A DNA stretch of 13,740 nucleotides from Stramenopiles sp. TOSAG23-3 (GCA_900128585.1 LT642608.1:1-13740), one strand, 5' to 3'; positions 1 to 8,769 are shown, counted from the first letter of the stretch. Program-made: numbers and translations. Notes: generated by a model from the letters alone, not told the origin.

Positions 1-2
1 GA

Positions 3-78
<76 letters not shown>
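1..78. repeat. (GAAA)n tetranucleotide microsatellite, cut by window edge
   Basis: An uninterrupted run of GAAA units starts at the first base, so its true length is unknown, and ends at 78 where AT-rich sequence begins. The same unit recurs as a pure run at 9156-9200 and in degraded form at about 343-378 (GAAA mixed with GAAC). The + strand is entirely purine here, as in the other GAA-type tracts left of the transporter gene. Confidence 0.97.
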
Positions 79-79
<1 letters not shown>

Positions 80-457
80 TTATTATTTTTTATTTTTAAA
101 TATTAAAATACATAAGTACAGCATAGATTCGTACGCAAGAAGAGAAGAAAGAAAACAAAAAAATCTTCATCTATCGTCAATCTCACATTCTCCCTCCTCT
201 CTCCCTGCTAAATATTATAATATATAATAACGAACTTTTTTTTTATGATGAATTTGTTTTCAAAAAAAAAACAACAAAAACGATTATAGATATAGATAAA
301 AAACGATAGACTAAAAGCAAAGGAAGAAATCTAGAATAATGATTAAAGAAAGAACGAAAGAACGAACGAAAGAAAGACGGGAAAACGTTACAAAGCCTTC
401 ACTCATCAAGGCACATACCACACACGCCGCCACGCCTTGCATCTTTCGTTCGTCGCC
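79..457 (+). promoter_or_regulatory. AT-rich upstream region of gene 1 (putative promoter and 5' UTR)
   Basis: A 379-bp non-coding stretch before the gene 1 ATG. It holds a GAAGAGAAGAAAG purine patch (about 140-153), an ATCGTC core (173-178), a pyrimidine-rich patch (about 180-207), a TATA-like run AATATTATAATATATAATAA at 211-230, poly-T and poly-A runs (about 235-275), and an interrupted GAAA/GAAC patch (about 343-378). GC content rises near 380, which fits the start of the 5' UTR. No core promoter element can be assigned with confidence; the 211-230 run is only the best TATA-like candidate, about 230 bp from the ATG. Confidence 0.4.
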
Positions 458-2590
458 ATGCCATTTGAAGCGTTCTACCATGTCGCCACGTCGAAAAAGT
501 CGCTGCTCTCGCCCCAGAAGAAAAACAGGAATTTTCCCCGGGGGGATTCCGAGGAGTACGTTGCCAAGCGTATGCGTGACCGAAAAGCCGCGATGTCAGA
601 GGGCAGCGTGACTTTCTCTGTTCTCCTAAAGACATTTTTTTTGTTTGAACTCCCCCCAATGTTTATTGGGTTTCTTCTCTGCTGGGCGGTCGAAGGGTAC
701 ACTTCCGCGAGCTCACGAACGCTTTCCCCGCCGTCGCTGCGGCCGGGGGGGCTGTTGGCCTGGGTGTTTTTCAATTTTTTAATATCCCTCTCCTACATTG
801 CAGTAGTGATGGGCTTTGCCCTTAAGTCCGGCGACGAGACCGAGTGGTCTATCGTCTTGCCTCTTCAAATTTGCGTCTACTACATCCTTTGGAAGTTCAC
901 CCTTGCTGCAAAGCATAGCTTGTCGTCCACACTGGACCATTCGGGATTGTACGGGCTGGACTCCGTTCGGTATGTCCAGGCTAGGAGGCTGGAAAGGAAC
1001 CAGTTCTCGTGCTGGATACAGAACAACGGTTCGAACCAGCCTGGGGCCGTGTTGGAGGAACTGTACACTGCAAGCCTGCGAGCGGACTGCGATTTGAGCA
1101 AGCTTCAATTTGACGTTGGGAGCGAGACGATCGCCCGGAAAATTGTGAAGCATGTTGTGCGGTGGAAACTGAAAGCGGCCACATCGCTCATCTTCAATGG
1201 GGCAGCTTCGGAAATTCCTGAATGGCACCCTCGCCACCCTGCCCACCCTAACATGCGCTTGCTGGAAAAGTACATGGCCGACCACGCGGGGGAAGGAAAG
1301 GAAGTGGCACCGGTCGTCGAGGCAATCAAGGAGGGCAGCGGCAACGGAGCACCGTCGCCATACACTGTCCCGAAAGAACAGGCTGTTAGCATGGACATCG
1401 TCGCGGAAAACCGGCTGCCGACGTTGTCTGTATCAAAGTACGCTGAAGACGACGATTTCTGCCTGTTTCGACAGTATTTTAGGGAAACCAATGATCCTGA
1501 GGGGCATCTTGTGGAAACCATGGTGAAGGATGGAAAGGTGCCCGCAACGTATATTTGTTTTCTCGTCGGGGTGGAAAATTGGAAAGCAACGAAAGACGGG
1601 CTCTTCATGGGAGTGTTTATGTTCAGTTCGCTGTTCATGGCATTTCTCCCCTCCATTTGTCGAGCCATCTTTCGAGAGGACCACCTCGCCTTTGGCCGCA
1701 CACAGAATGCGCGTCTTGTGTTTGGCTTTGGGCTGCTCGGGTCGTTCTTCCCTATCATGCTGCTCTTTGGTTACTTGTTGAACTGCACCAAGGAGATGTA
1801 CTTCCGACTTTCTGCATCAAGGTTTATGAAAAATATGCTTCTGCCGGAAGGAGCGTCGGTCGACGATACGCAGCTCTACGTGGCCGCCACCTCGCCCAAG
1901 GCAAAGAAGGGGGTGACGACTGGGCCGGGCAGCCACTCTTCGCCAGGAATCAATATTCACATTTCGTTGAAGCGCCAGTGCAACATTGTGGCATGGGGGG
2001 CAACGCGCGAGCTGATGCATGGGGCAGCGTTCTGCCCATTTATGCATTCGAAAACCCAGGCATATGTGGCATGCAGCTTTGCGGCTGCAATATTGGTGAC
2101 CAGTGTCTCGTCGGTTGGAGCAGCAATCCTTGGGGGTGACACAGGGGGCGTGCAAGTTGCTTTGCCAGCAGTGATCAATTCCATTTTTTTCTCCCTTGCC
2201 CTCGGGGTTTACGTTTTGACGGCCTACAGTGTAAATTTTTCAACCCGGTACCAACGGCAGGAGATTGCAAAGGCCCGCCTTGCCGTGCTGTCCGAAATTG
2301 GTGAGTTGGAAAGGGAGCTGGACCTCAAGGTTGCACAGGATACAGGGGGGCTAGATAGCAAGGCGTTGCAGCGGCTAAGAACAAAGGTGAAGGAAATGAA
2401 CAACTGTTCCATTATCCTCCAAGTGGTGGACAAGCAGACGACAGTGAGCGACCATGCAAACCCAGTGAAGGCAATGGGACTCGTTGCTGACCCTGCGGTT
2501 CTGTCCATCATGGTGTCCATCCTTGCCGCGTCTGTATGGATTGAAATTCAGAAAGTCAGTGGAAGCTTTGGGGCAGGCAGCGGGGTGTAA
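458..2590 (+). CDS. Multipass membrane protein of unknown family (710 aa)
   Basis: I do not recognise the family. The start is the ATG at 458 (G at -3, context GTCGCCATGCC); the open frame extends only seven codons further upstream without another ATG. Hydrophobic segments suggest about eight membrane helices: near residues 57-78, 99-122, 130-152, 380-402, 417-441, 534-556, 566-590 and 677-696. They form a first group of three, a hydrophilic region of about 225 residues (153-379), a pair, a further loop (442-533), a second pair, a charged stretch at 597-660 rich in E/K/L/R that may form a helix or coiled coil, and a last helix close to the C-terminus. The N-terminal 50 residues are basic and Ser-rich with no obvious cleavable signal, so the N-terminus is probably cytosolic. 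Transport, channel or scaffold roles are all possible; nothing seen decides between them. It converges on gene 2 with 290 bp between stops, and no introns are apparent. Confidence 0.87.
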   Translation: MPFEAFYHVATSKKSLLSPQKKNRNFPRGDSEEYVAKRMRDRKAAMSEGSVTFSVLLKTFFLFELPPMFIGFLLCWAVEGYTSASSRTLSPPSLRPGGLLAWVFFNFLISLSYIAVVMGFALKSGDETEWSIVLPLQICVYYILWKFTLAAKHSLSSTLDHSGLYGLDSVRYVQARRLERNQFSCWIQNNGSNQPGAVLEELYTASLRADCDLSKLQFDVGSETIARKIVKHVVRWKLKAATSLIFNGAASEIPEWHPRHPAHPNMRLLEKYMADHAGEGKEVAPVVEAIKEGSGNGAPSPYTVPKEQAVSMDIVAENRLPTLSVSKYAEDDDFCLFRQYFRETNDPEGHLVETMVKDGKVPATYICFLVGVENWKATKDGLFMGVFMFSSLFMAFLPSICRAIFREDHLAFGRTQNARLVFGFGLLGSFFPIMLLFGYLLNCTKEMYFRLSASRFMKNMLLPEGASVDDTQLYVAATSPKAKKGVTTGPGSHSSPGINIHISLKRQCNIVAWGATRELMHGAAFCPFMHSKTQAYVACSFAAAILVTSVSSVGAAILGGDTGGVQVALPAVINSIFFSLALGVYVLTAYSVNFSTRYQRQEIAKARLAVLSEIGELERELDLKVAQDTGGLDSKALQRLRTKVKEMNNCSIILQVVDKQTTVSDHANPVKAMGLVADPAVLSIMVSILAASVWIEIQKVSGSFGAGSGV

Positions 2591-2741
2591 GAGTCGTGTG
2601 CAAGATTTCTTAAACACCATTTTTTATGGAGCCTCTTGCTCCGTCCTAACTGCAAGGCGTGGAATATTATGTTCTAAAGAAGCTAAAAGAGGTCACGTTA
2701 TTAAAAGAAATATCATACGAAAGTACGAGGAAGCTAAATTT

Positions 2742-2788
2742 AATTACTTAAATAAACAAGAAAACAACCAATTTTCTTGTTTTTAAAA
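2742..2788 (+). promoter_or_regulatory. Candidate 3'-end (polyadenylation) element, copy A
   Basis: Three blocks lie in order: AATTACTTAAATAAA (2742-2756, containing AATAAA), CCAATTTTCTTG (2768-2779), and TTTTAAAA (2781-2788) after one base. The same blocks in the same order and orientation occur at 12785-12822 downstream of gene 4; aligned over 36 positions, 34 are identical. The first-to-second block gap is 11 nt here and 2 nt there. An AATAAA followed by a U-rich element downstream of a + strand gene is consistent with a poly(A) region. A dispersed-repeat remnant is the alternative. Confidence 0.5.
2754..2782. repeat. Inverted repeat, 11-bp stem with 7-nt loop
   Basis: AAACAAGAAAA (2754-2764, written with the partly overlapping AATAAA) pairs with TTTTCTTGTTT-type sequence at 2772-2782; the central nine pairs ACAAGAAAA/TTTTCTTGT are perfect and the loop is CAACCAA. 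The left arm lies in the segment absent from the otherwise similar element at 12785-12822. Being nearly symmetric, it could act on transcripts from either convergent gene. Confidence 0.6.
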
Positions 2789-2880
2789 TAACGCGTAATA
2801 GCTAATGATATAAAAAAACTGGTACCACTGGTGTAAATGACTGTGTGTGGTATTTCCCCAATTAATTTAAAACTTAATCT

Positions 2881-5800
2881 TCAAGTGCTGACACTTCCCC
2901 TTGATTGCTTCTTCACAAACAGTGGATTGTGACTCATTGTCGCTTGGTCTTCATCAAGAAACTCGCCCAATGTAGTGCCTACTTCCTTCGCGTCTGCAAC
3001 TGTTCCTTGGTCCTCCGTTTCATCGAACGGCAACGGAATTCCGTGCTCCTTCAACAGCAGCACCAATGCTCTATTTTTCTGGGCAAGTGTCTTGGTGCTT
3101 GCAGGGGGCAAGCCGTCGCTCTCCTCCCCCACGTCTACTTTCAGCGGATCAAGCTTCACGGACATCCGTCGAACCAGGGTGTCGGTCATGCTGGAGTGGT
3201 CCCCGCTTGCCCCCGCCATGATTTTACAAAACTCGGGGAACGTCAGCTCTTCCTCGCCTGTTTCGCTAGCATTGCGAATCATGCTCTTGACCCTAAGATT
3301 TGATACCTGAAGCCCTTGCATTCTCAAAAGGACGGACAACTCGTTGTGGTCGATGGTGCCTCCCTTGTCTGCATCAATCACGTCGAATATGTGCCTCAAA
3401 TCCTTCAAGTTTATTCCCTCCAGTGCATCAAGTTCTCGCTGTTTTCGATTAATTTTTCCCTTGCACTTGCCAAGCTTGTCCTCCAGCTTCTGCTCGATGG
3501 CATATTCCCTGACCAAGTGCCCCACCAAGTACATGAAGCAGGCCACATTCAGACTAATTATCACGGCTTGGATTGCTTGGATCTTCCACTGCTTGTCGGC
3601 AACGTCTGGGTCGTTGAACAATTGATACATGAGGAGTCCGCCCCACATCGTAAACCATCCCACCGATAGCGCGAAAGACTCCATGATATGGAGGGGGCCC
3701 TTTGCGCTTTCGTACGGAACAAAGTACAAATGCAAAACTAGGAAGAGGAATAGGGTAAACAAGGCCAGGTGAGTCTGCATTTCTACGGGCGCCATACGCC
3801 CCAGTAACCCAATAAAAATAATGCAGACTTTACGAAAGCACACGATGGCCTCCCACCAAAACCGTTCCAGGCGATAGCCATGGTGGAGAAGCCCAAACCG
3901 AAACCCAATGTTTGGCTGGGAGAGCTCGGCGCGGTGCCGGTACATCATAACGCATGCCAAGGCGGGCAGCCCAAAAACCCAAACCACCAACTGCCCCACA
4001 CCAAGGCTAAGGACCATGGTCAAGTGCCTCCCCACAAAACATTGCTCTTGCAAATCAGCGTCCAGGTATGCGTGCCTTCCAACTCTTCTGCATGCAAACA
4101 GAGAGATGGTTTTGTTGCAAATCGTTGGGTACATCAAGAACAGGGTTACTACGTTGGTAAGGACGACATGGTCGACCACGTTGAACTTCTGCGCGGCCCC
4201 CAGCTTGTCGGTTAGCTTGAGCCCTTTGGCTCGCGCCGCTACAAACCAGAGAAAAGAAAAAAACAATGGGACGACAATGGGCAACATGGCGTAGAACGTC
4301 AAGACTTTGTAAAAGTCCCCTGCCTTGTCCTGTGAGGAAAACTCGCAATCCGGACTTGCAAACTCGCTGATGTTTCCAACGACGGATTGCCACTGAAACA
4401 TTTGGAGCAATGCTTCTGGCCACCGCAGGGAAAAATTGGCGGCTAGGGCGCTGACACTCATCCAGTTCAAAAGGATCTTCTTCACCGCGTCGGATATTCC
4501 TTCTTTCCCCCCACTCTTCACAATCATGGCCACCATGCCCATGACGACCAAGAACATCAGGAAGAACATCAACGCCAAAAACACTTGTGTGGTGCCCCGG
4601 TCGGGGCATTTGCTACAGCGTTTGCTTGCTTTCAGTGTGTACCCTAGCCTGCACGAAGCACAGAGCCGGCAAGGCTTCCCGCCCACCCCTGAACTGAAGC
4701 AGTTCCCGTTCGTTTCGTGGCCCAGCCAATGGTTGCACGATTCGTTTCTGGGAATCGTGGCCAGATCCTCCCCCTCTTTGAATTCATCTTGTGATTTTGC
4801 AAACTCTGCATCTATGAACATCGTCCCTTCCAGTGCAGGGTTCGGCTGACCCAAGCATGCTGCTTTGAAGTCGCATCGAGCAAAATGGATGGTGTGTGGA
4901 GTGCGCCAGTACCCGTACATATTTCTAACGCCAGATTCCCAAATTCGACCTCCCTTTGCGCGGCAGTCGCCCCCTGGAGGGCACCGTGCACATTCCCAGC
5001 TGTCGATGCCTTTCTTCGTGCCCTGCCCGTGCCCGGAAGGGTGTGCATTCTGCACTGGCACTAGGGTCTGCAAGTATTTCAGCCCACCTTTGCAGTCGTC
5101 CGTAGTCGACCATGGTAGAGTAGTTGCAGTGCCGTCGTTCATCACTTGCAGGCCTTTCTCTTCTGTAAACGATTTTAGTCGAAAGTACGTCACCTGGTTA
5201 TGCGGATGGGCAAGGAGGCAAAACGTGCCGTTGCTGCAGCTTGCTGGGATCGCCAATTCCGTGGCACTTGCCGCCACTGCCTTGGAACGGACAAGGCGTT
5301 TGTCCAGGAAGTTGTTTTCTGTGGACCACTCAACGATGTGCCCCAACACATTCTTTGCGTTGTTGACCTTGTTCGTCCACTTGAAAATTATACCATCAAT
5401 TGCAACATCATATTCCCTGCCCAACGAGGAAACGTCCGGAGGATCTGGCCCAACCCCATCGTACGCAATGCAGTTCACAAATGGTGGGAGGAATTCGCCC
5501 GTTGCACCCGCATTGTACGTCCCAGAACTAGAGTTTAGCTCGCCAACACTGATCGGGGTCAAAGACGAGCAGCGGCGACAGGCGGTTCGCCCTGGAGCTG
5601 GCTCGTAATAAGATGGTGCGCACAAATCGCACTCGGTCTTTCCCTTTCCGGGTTGAACTGTCCCTGGGCGACAGAGCTGGCATTCACACTCCACCCGGCT
5701 CCCTTGGACGCGGGGGTCCATGAATGTCCCTGGCCTGCAGCGCATGCAAGCCGCCTGTCCTTCCGTAGGCTGGTACTGCCCAGCTGTGCACATAGGACAT

Positions 5801-8667
5801 ATCTCCTCGACGAAGCCCAGGGGCCTTGAGAACGGGTCATGTTTTGTGGCGTTCGTCGCGTTATCGCCAAGAAACCGCCCGCTCGGGCAAGCTATGCAAC
5901 GAAAATTCTTTACCGCCAGGGGAGTGAACTGCCCCTGGTCGCAGATGCGACAGACCGAAGCGTCGGGCCAAAAGTAAAGCCCCGCGTACGTGACACAAGC
6001 TTCTGCACTAAGCCCCCCCTGGGCCGTTTGGTCGCACGTGCCAACAACGCCGGCGTCAGGGTTGTGCGTTCCACCTGGGCACTGAAGCGGTGTTGTTATC
6101 GAGATATTCTCGATCGCATTTTGGGCGGCAAAATCGGCTTTACAATGGACAGTGTACGTTGTGTTCTCGGTCAACCCAGAAAATTCCACGTTTGTCCAGG
6201 CACCCTCTCTTACATAGCCCAAGTCCACCGTGGAAACGAGCCGGCCATATTGCTCGAATGTTTTGCACACCAAGGGAATTAGACCGCCCAAGGAATCCCC
6301 GCCAACGACTTGGAGGCGGACGGTGACCCCTTTCTCATGGATTAATGTCCGTTTGGGCTTGGACAGGAACCCTGGAGAGTAAAACGATGTGGACGGCGAC
6401 GCGACAACACCACGAACTTTGGCGTCGTATTTGGCGCAGACGGAGTAATACAGCTGCGCGCCTTGCACAATTGCAGTCCCATCCGAAAAGTTTCCCACTC
6501 GACCGAACACAAAAGATGATTTTTGCCCCGCTGCAATCAAGCATGTCCCTTGGACACACTGCTCAAACGTTAGGCACCCCTGCGAGCAGTTCCGGCGATT
6601 TCCGTGGGCCAAGAACCCCTGGACATCCTGGTTCCCGGACCAAATGTCTGCTGCAGTTACGGAAGCATTGCCTAGTGCCGAACCATTGTAAAGCCCGCAA
6701 CGAACCTCTTCAGCGCCCACGCTGTTTGTCACGACGAACCCATCCGACGCCAAGTACTCCCGCTCCACCGATGGGGCAGGAAATTTTGCCATCGTGACGC
6801 TTGCCTCTGCCACCACCGACCCAGAGCTCGTGCTGTCCGGTTTTAGACCACAGTACACATTGTAACTGGCCCCACGGTCCAGTGCCGCCGTCCAACCACT
6901 TTTCAAAATTTTGATGCCATTCGTGATCCCAGTCCCAATCTTGAAGCTCCCGTCTGCCGCGCACCCGCCGGCCCCGCCTTCGTAGTCCGCAGCGGATGTG
7001 CAACGAGATGTTGTGTTGGCGCCAGTGCCCTGCCAAATTTGGCTTGCCGTGGGCGAAGACGCGCGCCGCAGCGTCTTGTCTCCAGAATGTAATCCGTACG
7101 CGCTGCATCGGACACTGTAGTAATTGAACGAATGCAACCCCCCGTCACTGGTCTGCCCACCTGTCGTAAGTCTACCATCGTCGCTTACTTGAATGGTGTC
7201 CCCGTTTAATGCAAACTGTGGGTCAAAGTAAACCGTGAGTCCAGCCAGGCTGTCCCCGGACTTGAGCTGGACCCTGCGCGGTCGATCAGTCCCTGATAAT
7301 TGGCAGATGCCATGGGTGGAGAAAGGACAGTAACGGTAGTCGGTGGCGGATGATGTGCACAGGTTCGGGGCTGAACTGCACTCTAGCCGCTGTGCGACCG
7401 CAATTTCTGTTCCTTGGTCCAAACACTCGGTGTCGTCCATGCACGTCTGTACAGCCTCTTCCGATAACGAAATTTCCAAGGCAACCGTTGCGCACTTGTG
7501 CCTCACCGATTGGCAGTATTGGTTCCTATCGCACATCGTCACCCCCAAGTCGTACGCTTTGTTGTACTCTTGTGGGGGGCATGGGAGACGAAACTCTGGT
7601 CCACAGTACCGGCCGTTGTCCGCGCTCGCAAGGACGGCCGGCACATCAGCCACCTTATCGCTAGCGCCGAAGGTGGCCCACCCCAAATCCCCAGCGTACG
7701 CAGTGCAATTGACGTTGTCGGCGCACGCCAGTGGTGTCCCGCTCGACAAGGAACCACACCATGCGCCCGCATGTTCACCACTGTAGTTCGCTCGCGCGAA
7801 CGCGACAGTTCCGATCACACCAATGCCAGCCAGAGTGTTGGCGACCGTCCCATCATCGAATCGATCGGAAAAGTTCGCCGCCTTGAGAAAGTTCGTTTTG
7901 AACTTACCGGTGTCCACCATATATTTAATTTTGTTCACCACCCCAAAACTCCCTTTTGTGGAGACGACCAACGACATTTTGTCGCCGTCCAAGGGCTCCG
8001 CCTTCATGGTCAGGCTAGTCTCGTCTAGCACAGGGTAAGACGTGCTGAATCCTCTGCACTTTCCATCCGACCTGCAACCGCCACAACATTCGTAAGGCTT
8101 GGCGTCGCAAGATTCCTCGTTGTGGCAGGTCGGCATGTCATGGAGACTGTCTGCGACTATCTTTTGTAGCACCGGGATTCTATCCATAGCGAAAAAGGGC
8201 GAAAGACCGGAGAGTGTCATGTTCACCCTTGCGATTTCAAACTCGGCGCAGTCGCACGGGGTTGTGGTCCATACCATATGGTTGTCCCAACCGCAGCCCA
8301 AGCCGCCCCGGAGTTCGGATAGTTCACACAATCGCCCCCCCTTCGCAAAGCACGTAAGGTTAGAATCTGCCATGGAATTGGGCTGATCATGGCAAACCCC
8401 GCCTGTCTTTCTGGCCATGTTGTTGTTCCAAGTCGACGCAGAACCCTGGCAGCATTGGGTCTGTATGTCTTTATAGTTCAGGTGCGAGAACCGAAAATCT
8501 TTTATTGCATTCAATACCGTCGTCCCTTGAAAGTTTGCCGGAAGGCAACCGCGCAACTCCGCGCCACCATCCCCCTTGGAGACAATAACGCATTTGCTTC
8601 CAAGGGCGGTACCAAGGAACCCGTAAAGGACCAACGCAAGGATGTAACGAAGATACACACGCATCAT
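2881..8667 (-). CDS. Giant cysteine-rich multipass surface protein with GCC2/GCC3-like modules and EF-hand tail (1928 aa)
   Basis: The first of two tandem ATGs (8667) has A at -3. Residues 1-23 form a signal peptide, followed by a lumenal/extracellular part to about 1361. Parts in order: Cys-rich N-terminus with a GGRLCELSEL...GCGWD...VWTTTPC motif (about 107-140); a CCGGC patch (about 190-205); three related beta-type modules (about 519-610, 655-748, 780-850) with VRC near the start and Y-x-V-x-C near the end; ephrin-receptor-like GCC2/GCC3 cysteine repeats (863-1033); a possible FN3-like domain (about 1072-1188); then CPPGGDC, GYWR and CRLCASC motifs (about 1225-1357). About nine hydrophobic segments follow (near 1362-1383, 1398-1416, 1455-1478, 1500-1518, 1548-1570, 1603-1622, 1627-1647, 1660-1682, 1695-1716), then a charged stretch, a canonical EF-hand loop DADKGGTIDHNE (1765-1776) and a degenerate second loop (1801-1812). 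Many N-x-S/T sites suit a glycosylated ectodomain. Known protist proteins combine GCC2/GCC3 repeats with a multipass C-terminus; a receptor or calcium-modulated channel role is inference. Confidence 0.9.
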   Translation of the reverse strand: MMRVYLRYILALVLYGFLGTALGSKCVIVSKGDGGAELRGCLPANFQGTTVLNAIKDFRFSHLNYKDIQTQCCQGSASTWNNNMARKTGGVCHDQPNSMADSNLTCFAKGGRLCELSELRGGLGCGWDNHMVWTTTPCDCAEFEIARVNMTLSGLSPFFAMDRIPVLQKIVADSLHDMPTCHNEESCDAKPYECCGGCRSDGKCRGFSTSYPVLDETSLTMKAEPLDGDKMSLVVSTKGSFGVVNKIKYMVDTGKFKTNFLKAANFSDRFDDGTVANTLAGIGVIGTVAFARANYSGEHAGAWCGSLSSGTPLACADNVNCTAYAGDLGWATFGASDKVADVPAVLASADNGRYCGPEFRLPCPPQEYNKAYDLGVTMCDRNQYCQSVRHKCATVALEISLSEEAVQTCMDDTECLDQGTEIAVAQRLECSSAPNLCTSSATDYRYCPFSTHGICQLSGTDRPRRVQLKSGDSLAGLTVYFDPQFALNGDTIQVSDDGRLTTGGQTSDGGLHSFNYYSVRCSAYGLHSGDKTLRRASSPTASQIWQGTGANTTSRCTSAADYEGGAGGCAADGSFKIGTGITNGIKILKSGWTAALDRGASYNVYCGLKPDSTSSGSVVAEASVTMAKFPAPSVEREYLASDGFVVTNSVGAEEVRCGLYNGSALGNASVTAADIWSGNQDVQGFLAHGNRRNCSQGCLTFEQCVQGTCLIAAGQKSSFVFGRVGNFSDGTAIVQGAQLYYSVCAKYDAKVRGVVASPSTSFYSPGFLSKPKRTLIHEKGVTVRLQVVGGDSLGGLIPLVCKTFEQYGRLVSTVDLGYVREGAWTNVEFSGLTENTTYTVHCKADFAAQNAIENISITTPLQCPGGTHNPDAGVVGTCDQTAQGGLSAEACVTYAGLYFWPDASVCRICDQGQFTPLAVKNFRCIACPSGRFLGDNATNATKHDPFSRPLGFVEEICPMCTAGQYQPTEGQAACMRCRPGTFMDPRVQGSRVECECQLCRPGTVQPGKGKTECDLCAPSYYEPAPGRTACRRCSSLTPISVGELNSSSGTYNAGATGEFLPPFVNCIAYDGVGPDPPDVSSLGREYDVAIDGIIFKWTNKVNNAKNVLGHIVEWSTENNFLDKRLVRSKAVAASATELAIPASCSNGTFCLLAHPHNQVTYFRLKSFTEEKGLQVMNDGTATTLPWSTTDDCKGGLKYLQTLVPVQNAHPSGHGQGTKKGIDSWECARCPPGGDCRAKGGRIWESGVRNMYGYWRTPHTIHFARCDFKAACLGQPNPALEGTMFIDAEFAKSQDEFKEGEDLATIPRNESCNHWLGHETNGNCFSSGVGGKPCRLCASCRLGYTLKASKRCSKCPDRGTTQVFLALMFFLMFLVVMGMVAMIVKSGGKEGISDAVKKILLNWMSVSALAANFSLRWPEALLQMFQWQSVVGNISEFASPDCEFSSQDKAGDFYKVLTFYAMLPIVVPLFFSFLWFVAARAKGLKLTDKLGAAQKFNVVDHVVLTNVVTLFLMYPTICNKTISLFACRRVGRHAYLDADLQEQCFVGRHLTMVLSLGVGQLVVWVFGLPALACVMMYRHRAELSQPNIGFRFGLLHHGYRLERFWWEAIVCFRKVCIIFIGLLGRMAPVEMQTHLALFTLFLFLVLHLYFVPYESAKGPLHIMESFALSVGWFTMWGGLLMYQLFNDPDVADKQWKIQAIQAVIISLNVACFMYLVGHLVREYAIEQKLEDKLGKCKGKINRKQRELDALEGINLKDLRHIFDVIDADKGGTIDHNELSVLLRMQGLQVSNLRVKSMIRNASETGEEELTFPEFCKIMAGASGDHSSMTDTLVRRMSVKLDPLKVDVGEESDGLPPASTKTLAQKNRALVLLLKEHGIPLPFDETEDQGTVADAKEVGTTLGEFLDEDQATMSHNPLFVKKQSRGSVST

Positions 8668-8721
8668 TCTTTTTTGTGGGGCAAGGGCAAAGCTCTACAA
8701 CTCTCCCAATAATTTCCTTAG

Positions 8722-8752
8722 AATTGAGTATAATTGAGTACTGTTTATAAAT
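8722..8752 (-). promoter_or_regulatory. Candidate gene 2 core promoter: tandem AATTGAGTA plus TATA-like box
   Basis: AATTGAGTA occurs twice with a 10-bp period (8722-8730 and 8732-8740). Just beyond, TTTATA at 8744-8749 reads TATAAA on the minus strand. The group lies about 55-85 bp upstream of the gene 2 start, a plausible position for basal elements with a short 5' UTR. The sequence is nearly symmetric around the TATA, so orientation is not decided by it. Confidence 0.35.
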
Positions 8753-8769
8753 TGTAGAAATGAATGGAT

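Larger units (their letters stand above)
2591..2880. other. Convergent intergenic spacer between gene 1 and gene 2
   Basis: The 290-bp AT-rich spacer must hold the 3' ends of both genes. AATAAA at 2751-2756 is a candidate poly(A) signal for gene 1, about 160 nt past its stop. No comparable AATAAA is evident for gene 2 on the minus strand. A short inverted repeat GGAGC/GCTCC lies near 2628-2642, and a stronger hairpin lies at 2754-2782 (separate entry). No convincing gene lies here. Confidence 0.6.

Noticed and set aside
1-78. (GAAA)n at the window start as a telomere or CRISPR-like array
   Set aside because: A tetranucleotide microsatellite with no spacers and not a telomeric unit; the same unit occurs internally at 9156-9200.
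339-611. 90-codon frame before and across the start of gene 1
   Set aside because: Its first part is translated GAAA/GAAC repeat, and the rest overlaps gene 1 out of frame.
1028-1037. GGTTCGAACC, resembling a tRNA T-arm
   Set aside because: It lies inside gene 1 coding sequence with no surrounding cloverleaf; just a short palindrome.
2582-2600. GTGTAAGAG at the gene 1 stop resembles a 5' splice site
   Set aside because: The stop codon lies within it, no convincing acceptor and continuing exon follow, and no other gene in the window needs an intron.
2484-2786. 100-codon + strand frame overlapping the end of gene 1
   Set aside because: Its first third overlaps gene 1 in another frame and the rest is AT-rich spacer with no domain; it also runs through the shared 3' element.
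4865-5608. Long + strand frame opposite gene 2 (247 codons), with several others along 2905-8712
   Set aside because: These are antisense shadows of a strong 5.8-kb coding region; their translations show no recognisable domains or membrane pattern of their own.
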